Positions 59,801 to 64,000 of a stretch of 64,000 bases of DNA are shown in pieces (the first letter of the stretch is position 1; each line of letters starts with the position of its first letter). The translations under genes and the position numbers were made by a program. The stretch is taken from assembly GCA_002104905.1 (NCBI GenBank), contig MCFE01000309.1:1-64000 (forward strand), in the 5' to 3' direction. Origin of the DNA: Basidiobolus meristosporus CBS 931.73 (lineage: Eukaryota; Basidiobolomycota; Basidiobolomycetes; Basidiobolales; Basidiobolaceae). Under the pieces are notes generated by a model, which was not told where the DNA came from, ran no database searches, and was given only the letters and a program-made list of their open reading frames with translations.

Positions 59801-60799
59801 CCCTGAGTTATCACTCATATTTAGTTGTATAGACCCACTGGCGGTAGCTTCCAATGCAGAGTTATCTCCCAGATAAACCTTTCTTACGGGAATAGTCTTT
59901 AAGTTGCTGAACCAATCCTTTATGCCACAAATATGCTGTGATGCTCCAGAGTCAATATACCATTCATTACTTTGGTTACTTGCACTCTCTTGTACAGTGA
60001 CAAATAGCTGTTCATCAGTAGTTATATGGTTTGCCTGCTCCAGTTTCTGTTTTTCGTCTGCTTGTTTCTTCTTGCATTCTCTTGCCCAGTGTCCTGGCTT
60101 CTTACAGTAGTTACAGCAGCCAGGTTTTCTTTGGTTTTGTTGCTTTCCCTTCTTTTCTGTATGCCTTTCTGAGCTGAATAAAGCATTATCTTCAATTTTC
60201 TCTGCTTGATCATTACGTCTGAGTTCTTCATGGAGAAGTCTTCCTTTGACATAGTCTAAAGTCAAGTTGTCTTCTCTGCTTTCAAAAGAAAGTATGAGTG
60301 GCTCAAACTTGTCTGGTAGGCTGCAAAGCAGACAGAGTATCTTTTCTTCATCATCTACACCAGCATTAATACTGTAAAGTTCTTCTGCAAGTGTCTCCAT
60401 TCTGGTAATGAGTTGTAGCATGTCATCATCTGGCTTTTTTCTCATGTTGAAAAACTTTTGTTTCAAATAAAGCTTGCTTGATACTGACTTTGCTCTAAAG
60501 ATCTTCTCTAAGGATTCCCATGCTGCTTTGGCAGTATTTGAGGCATGGATTTGTCCAATGAAGGAGTCTTGCACATTGATGCATATTGCATTGAAGGCCT
60601 TTCTCTCCTTCTCTTGAAACTTCTCCACATCTTCTGCTGTTCCTTTGGGCTCAACTTCCTTTCCTGTTACTATGTTCCAAAGCTTTCTTTCCTCAAGGTG
60701 GATCTGCATCTTGATTCTCCAAAGTCTGTAGTTCTTCCCATCAAACCTCTCCTTTACAGGGAAGATGTTGGTATTGCTTTGTTTGCTGGTAGAAGTCAT
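56882..60799 (-). CDS. Copia gag-pol polyprotein (open, but with altered RT and RNase H active sites)
   Basis: 1305 residues from ATG 60799. Gag 1-225 (NYRLWRIKMQIHLEERKLW), CCHC knuckle C229-C232-H237-C242, protease with DSGA at 283, integrase zinc site H418/H423/C452/C455 and core D483, D546, E582 (HSDICGP, SDNGGEY, NGVAECANRT), reverse transcriptase from about 800 (GCRWVYKIK, HQMDVKTAFLNGDL, LLYGLKQAPRAW), RNase H about 1145-1275 (GYSDSDWG, CIYKDNQS). Odd: RT site is YVDN at 976-979 instead of YVDD, and RNase H has TEAKY with K1193 where the decayed relatives in this window keep TEAEY. Both changes should abolish the enzymes. C583 in AECANR is Arg or Gln in relatives. Element could still be mobilised in trans. 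Confidence 0.93.
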   Translation of the reverse strand: MTSTSKQSNTNIFPVKERFDGKNYRLWRIKMQIHLEERKLWNIVTGKEVEPKGTAEDVEKFQEKERKAFNAICINVQDSFIGQIHASNTAKAAWESLEKIFRAKSVSSKLYLKQKFFNMRKKPDDDMLQLITRMETLAEELYSINAGVDDEEKILCLLCSLPDKFEPLILSFESREDNLTLDYVKGRLLHEELRRNDQAEKIEDNALFSSERHTEKKGKQQNQRKPGCCNYCKKPGHWARECKKKQADEKQKLEQANHITTDEQLFVTVQESASNQSNEWYIDSGASQHICGIKDWFSNLKTIPVRKVYLGDNSALEATASGSIQLNMSDNSGATTAKLTDVLYVPGIAKNLLSVSKATTQGLKFVFTKLSCSILSENGQKLASGIRDHNIYKLQCKIIVPEYVNIAETDETNWETWHRRLGHIGEQKMNQLVKNQLVLGLKYSIPIKLNVCKGCSYGKQARQRFKSSEGINTIKILAIVHSDICGPMRTLSFGAKRYFMTFIDDKTRYTWVYFLKTKDEALETFRHFKNMAETQTGCKLKVLRSDNGGEYCSKEFAKYCLSTGILQQTTVPHTPQQNGVAECANRTIVEMGRSMLHDKGMDYKFWAESVATTVYIKNRCPITALHDSTPFEAYTGKKPDLQHLRIFGSDVFYHIPDKKRSKLEPNSRKGIFLGYCEDTKGYRVYDGEIQKLIKSRDVVFEENSDQKATEIIGQLPDDAINTNEEDTYQIQPEMEDTSTSSRSEQIIPVRRSTRIRNAPRSWWQTSNDHEEAYLALCAEPQNLEQAMQGPDATKWQQAMQEEYQSLIKAKTWELVDLPNGRKPIGCRWVYKIKITSNGAVDKYKARLVAKGYSQIQGLDFKETFAPVAKFNSIRTVLALAAVHSLDLHQMDVKTAFLNGDLQETIYMEQPEGFTDPKSPYKVCKLRKLLYGLKQAPRAWYNKIDTYLEEIGLSRSTADHSIYVKKLKKGVIILVLYVDNLIIATSDQEALKQTKSDLFSKFEMKDLGKLSYFLGIEVKFDIPTQKIVLNQSKYIRDILRRFKMENCKPAATPMDNNLKLSKSQPVIDENGSNMDQNFPYQSMVGSLMYLMVSTRPDIAVAVGIVSQFMQNYGSDQIAAVKRIFRYLQGTINMVLEYSGAANRRKFDGYSDSDWGRDLIDRRSTTGYVFLYAGAAITWNCKKQPTVALSTTEAKYMAACQATKEAIWLRKLFKDLGFNSGEPTCIYKDNQSCISLARNPTNHARNKHIDIQHHFVREAVENNLVELVYCPTDKMVADILTKPLARPQFEILREKLGLRNYLVEGEC
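56888..56896 (-). other. Polypurine tract of copia C2
   Basis: GAGGGGGAG on the minus strand directly before the 3' LTR, the expected plus-strand DNA primer. It overlaps the end of the coding frame (VEGEC). Confidence 0.85.
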
Positions 60800-60822
60800 C
60801 TTTAGAATAGATTAAGGCAATT

Positions 60823-60835
60823 GGGGCTCATAACC
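60823..60835 (-). other. Primer binding site of copia C2 (half-tRNA-Met type)
   Basis: GGTTATGAGCCCC directly follows the 5' LTR on minus. It is complementary to GGGGCTCATAACC, which contains the CAT anticodon loop of a methionine tRNA, the Drosophila copia mode of priming with an internally cut tRNA. Copia C3 has GGCTATGAGCCCC at the same place (41620-41632). Confidence 0.75.
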
Positions 60836-61204
60836 TGTTGCAATTTAAGAAGTGATTTGGATATAAGGAACTTATCAAGAAATAGTGATAATAGTTGAAC
60901 TGTTGTTTATTCATAAAGAAGCTCAGTATTTATACCTTTGTAGAAGTAATACAGCTGCAACACTAAGTAGGGAGGGTTTCTCAATATTCAGGAGCATTCT
61001 GTAACAGTTTCAGGGTTAGTACATAATGTTTGGTAGTAGTGCTAATTTGATCCTGACTATAGGGGAATAATCATAAGATCATATATCTGGAGAAAGTGGC
61101 AAAGTTAAGGCAGTAAATGAGTCCTACAGTGACTAAGACTAGCCTAGAATTGTTAAGTAAATTTTTAGCTGCTGAATGATACCAAATAGTCCAATATTTC
61201 AACA
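60836..61204 (-). repeat. 5' LTR of copia C2
   Basis: 369 bp, in element orientation the promoter-bearing LTR. It contains TATAAATA on minus at 60927-60934, a likely TATA box. Confidence 0.95.
60927..60934 (-). promoter_or_regulatory. TATA-like box in the copia 5' LTR
   Basis: TATAAATA on the minus strand, about 270 bp into the LTR and about 130 bp before the coding start; the same motif recurs in the unrelated-family LTR at 41519. Confidence 0.45.
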
Positions 61205-63002
61205 CAGGCAAATGCTGTGTCAGTATCACTTGAGTCATTATCAAAATAACCTGTCTTAGAGGCTTTAGACCAAAGTGTTTTTTGATGCACAACCAATCAT
61301 TTTATCAATTTATAACTCTGGAACTGGGGTTGGAGGAATCACAATTCAAGTTTCAAAAGATCACCATCAATAACCTTGCCAATATCTTGGTAGAATTTCA
61401 AAGGAAATGAGCTCAACTTTACATCCATAAAGAGAGAACCACAGGGAGTACTCAATGTAATCAAAAAGCTAAAGCTATACATATTAGGAATATGCTTCAT
61501 GCTAGAGAGTGATGCCAAGCCATTATTAGGGATGTTTAATCAGTTAGAACTTTAGGCCAGTTTTATTCTGGCATGGTGGATTTCATATATCCAGATATTT
61601 GATTTTATGCTGCAACACATACCCAGAGCCAATCACAAGGGACCTGATGCTTCATCTGGAAAGTAACCAAATTCTCTGTACTCAAGTGGTGATGATGAGA
61701 TTGATGAGCTTCTTGAAAACACAAGTCTTTGATTCTCACTCAGACATATGATACAAAGCAATTATCAGCAAATCAAGGAATCTCTTACATTCCTCAGAGT
61801 TACTGCCAATACTCCCACAAGTCTATGCACAGATTTTAGAAAGAAGGCATAGAGGATTATACTACATGATGGCACACTTTTAAAAAAAGCAAATATGGAG
61901 TTCCTCAACAGTGTATACACAAAAAGCATGATCACAGGAAGATCTTTAAAGAGTTGCATTAATCTGAATCAGGAGGTCATAAGGGATTTACATCAACATA
62001 TGCAAAAATACCCTTATGGTTCTTTTGGCCAATGCTATGCACTGGTACAAGAGAATATCTGAAATCATGTATTCCACATCCAAGAAAAGACGGTGAAAAG
62101 ATGCATCAGCCACTTCACAGTATATACATCTTATGCCTGGCAAGTTGTACATGTAGATATTGTACACTTACTAAGGGCAACTGTAGGGTACAAGTATGTA
62201 GTAGCCTGTTATGATGACTATACTGGTTGGATAGAGGCTAGAATGCTGAAACCAGCCAAAGCAAAAGCAGTAGCAAGATTTCTTAAAGAAGATGCACATC
62301 CAAGTCATGATTTAGTTGGTACCCTTATTTCATATAATGGAGAGTGTAGATCTTATGCATTGTAAGCTGTAGTGATGAAGCATAGAACAATGCTTATCCA
62401 TTCAATGTCATATCACCCACAAGCAAATATACCAGTTGAACATGGATATTTTGCTTTTGCAAACACATTAGTAAAGCTTAGCTATGATGAACCCAACAAA
62501 TGGGCAAATAACTTTCATGCAGCAATATGTGCTGCTAGAGTTACTGTCAAAAGAAGTACAAGATATACTCCATTTTTCCTAATATATGGACATGAAGCTG
62601 TTTTGCCAATTGTCGTATTTTTGGAAAGTTGGTTTACCCTCCCATGGAAGCCAACCATAACAATATCAGTGCTATTGCTAGCAAGAATACAACAGATTAA
62701 GAAGCTCACACTCTGCAAAAGAATGCAACAGAAAACCTATAGGAATTCAGCATGGCTGACAAGGAGTACCTTGATGGTCAAAAATGCCTAAGAACTTTCC
62801 TTGAAGTAGGTGAACTGATACTGCTTCAGAATACCAAGAGCCAAGAAGCAAGGTATCCAAACTGGATATGCAATGGCAAGGTCCCTATACAATCATACTT
62901 GCAAACAAAAATGGATCTTACTAATTAGCAGAACTTGTTGGTTCACCACTTGCAACTAGCCCAACTGGGTAACAGATTGAAGAAGTCCCATGACAGAAGT
63001 AA
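61205..63002 (+). pseudogene. Gypsy G4 RNase H and integrase remnants
   Basis: RNase H piece NAVSVSLESLSK follows the copia insertion. Integrase core pieces: VVHVDIVHLLRATVGYKYVV and YDDYTGWIEARML (62093-62365), MSYHPQANIPVEHGYFAFAN then NKWANNFHAAICAARV (62372-62791) and LIYGHEAVLP, followed by MADKEYLDGQKCLR. Stops in all parts. Confidence 0.75.
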
Positions 63003-64000
63003 CAATATTGCATTCATTTCTTTATTAAGCTTTTGCTATTGCAACACGTAAATACAGGACAAAGAAATTACAATTTGAGAGCCAAAAGCTCAAGACCTTG
63101 ACCAGTAAACCAACAAGGAATATTATGTCATGCAGAACACTCAGTAGCCAGTATGTGTTTTAAATAATAGCTCATTTGAAGCTATTACTTAATGAGTTAT
63201 GATCAAAATAGTCCAATATTCAGAAATACCAGGCATCTGTTGCTAGGATTGCTATGGTGATATCAATTGTGTGTAGCTTTCAGACCAGCAAATCAAATTA
63301 CATGATATTTCACAAGTGCTCTGTTTAAGTCTGATCTGTCCCACAGCAAAATTTTAGGCTTGTATTGCGTATATTGTTTGCGCATATGCCCAAAACCTTT
63401 GATGCTTCAGAATTTTCAAGTACACAACTTACTTGGCAGACAAGGTCCCATTTAAGAAACCGGTTTACTTGAAAGACACCTCTTCAGCCTCCCATTTGGT
63501 TTAAAAACCCCTTTGGAGACCCCTTGAGGAAATCCCTCTACTCTAAAAAAGCCCCTTTAAGCACCCATTTAGTGTAAAACCCACTTGAGAGACCACTATA
63601 AGAAACCCAATTACTCTAAAGACACCCTTCAGACACCCCTTTAGTCTAGTGAACCCTCTAAAGACCCCTGCAGGAAGTCCCTCTACTTTAAAAAAGCCCC
63701 TTTAAGCTACTCTCTAGTGTACAGTCCACTCAAGACACTGCTGCAAGAAGCCCCTTTACTCTGGAGACACCCCTTTGTCATCCCTCTAGGTCTATGGACC
63801 CCTTTAGAGACTTCCATACCGCACCCCTTTAGGTTAGAGGGGAGTTCAGGGTTTCTGTATGAGGAAATATTTTCTTAGAACAGTGAGTGACTTCAAAATA
63901 AGAAAAAGTCACTACAAAAATAAATGAACCCAATAGTCAACAGAAGGCCTTAACACTGCTGTAGAAGTGAGACACACTGCCTAGAGTATATCTTGAGCCC
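63003..64000 (+). repeat. 3' LTR of gypsy G4 (runs off the window)
   Basis: Matches the 5' LTR at 52930-54070 in order; includes the CCCCTTTAG-type tract at about 63440-63840. The LTR end is beyond base 64000. Preceded by the purine-rich gaagaagtcccatgacagaag, a possible polypurine tract. Confidence 0.68.

Larger units (their letters stand above)
56519..61204 (-). mobile_element. Complete Ty1/copia retrotransposon C2
   Basis: Two 369-bp LTRs (56519-56887 and 60836-61204), both TGTTGCAATTTAAG...CAATATTTCAACA, differ at three positions by eye (about 99.2% identity). Perfect 5-bp target repeat CAGGC (56514-56518 and 61205-61209); removal restores gypsy reading EEQA-NAVSVSLESL. Primer site at 60823-60835 and polypurine tract at 56888-56896 on minus. 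One 1305-codon polyprotein. Recent insertion, the youngest event with clear evidence in the window. Confidence 0.96.

Noticed and set aside
56882-60799. RIP as the cause of copia damage
   Set aside because: No stop codons in 1305 codons, and the diagnostic changes are at CpG rather than CpA.
63440-63840. Telomere-like or CRISPR-like array
   Set aside because: Units are irregular in length and sequence, lack unique spacers, and sit at a fixed place inside gypsy LTRs.
1-64000. tRNA, rRNA or CRISPR loci
   Set aside because: No B-box-like tRNA pattern with a foldable cloverleaf, no rRNA signature and no regular repeat-spacer array was noticed; the CTCATAACC match at 60823 is a primer site, not a tRNA gene.

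Overview
The window looks like a piece of a fungal chromosome. Its left 24.6 kb carries sparse, intron-containing host genes and its right 39.3 kb is a graveyard of nested transposable elements. Short introns (about 57-98 nt plus a few of 190-335 nt), a two-finger C2H2 regulator of fungal type, a class II DAHP synthase and Ty1/copia, Ty3/gypsy, Tnp2 and Harbinger-like elements all fit a fungus. The phylum cannot be fixed from sequence alone; a basidiomycete or an early-diverging lineage seems likelier to me than a yeast.

Host half, left to right: the 3' part of a NASP/Sim3-type histone chaperone (minus, runs off the window at base 1); an R3H-domain protein (2912-4129, plus, 3 exons); OvoA, the ovothiol synthase (5808-8411, plus, 2 exons); a small C2H2 zinc-finger protein (13182-13673, plus); class II DAHP synthase (15093-16901, minus, 7 exons including a 12-nt microexon); ribosomal protein eL18 (17746-18495, minus, start codon alone in exon 1); a Psr1/SCP-type HAD phosphatase (19854-21142, plus, 6 exons); and an F-box protein with a cysteine-rich tail (22835-23605, plus). 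Neighbours have unrelated jobs, as expected for eukaryotic gene order. Long spacers hold nothing I can call.

Repeat half: from about 24.7 kb CpG almost vanishes and AT rises. Insertions can be ordered by nesting. A degenerate copia (about 26.9-29.65 kb, minus) is cut by a gypsy (minus). That gypsy holds a foldback element (31079-33357), split by a solo LTR that itself contains a second foldback (31912-32645). A second gypsy (plus, 34498-51858) was split by a 9.8-kb Tnp2/CMC-type DNA transposon (36551-46338, ATG target duplication), which was in turn hit by a solo LTR and a copia now truncated into a chimeric ORF. The same gypsy carries a one-armed foldback and, in its 3' LTR, a 3.4-kb Harbinger-like element (48306-51722). 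This element shares its terminal repeats and AAT target duplication with the foldbacks, so it is the likely source of their transposase. A third gypsy (plus, about 52.9 to beyond 64 kb) contains a young, structurally complete copia (56519-61204, CAGGC duplication, LTRs differing at 3 of 369 positions).

The young copia keeps an open 1305-codon frame, but its reverse transcriptase reads YVDN instead of YVDD and its RNase H TEAEY box reads TEAKY. Both are explained by single transitions at CpG. The Harbinger-like second ORF is also broken by one CGA-to-TGA change. Together with regional CpG depletion this suggests cytosine-methylation decay rather than RIP. No rRNA, tRNA or CRISPR was seen. All homology calls are from motif recognition by eye; no database was searched.
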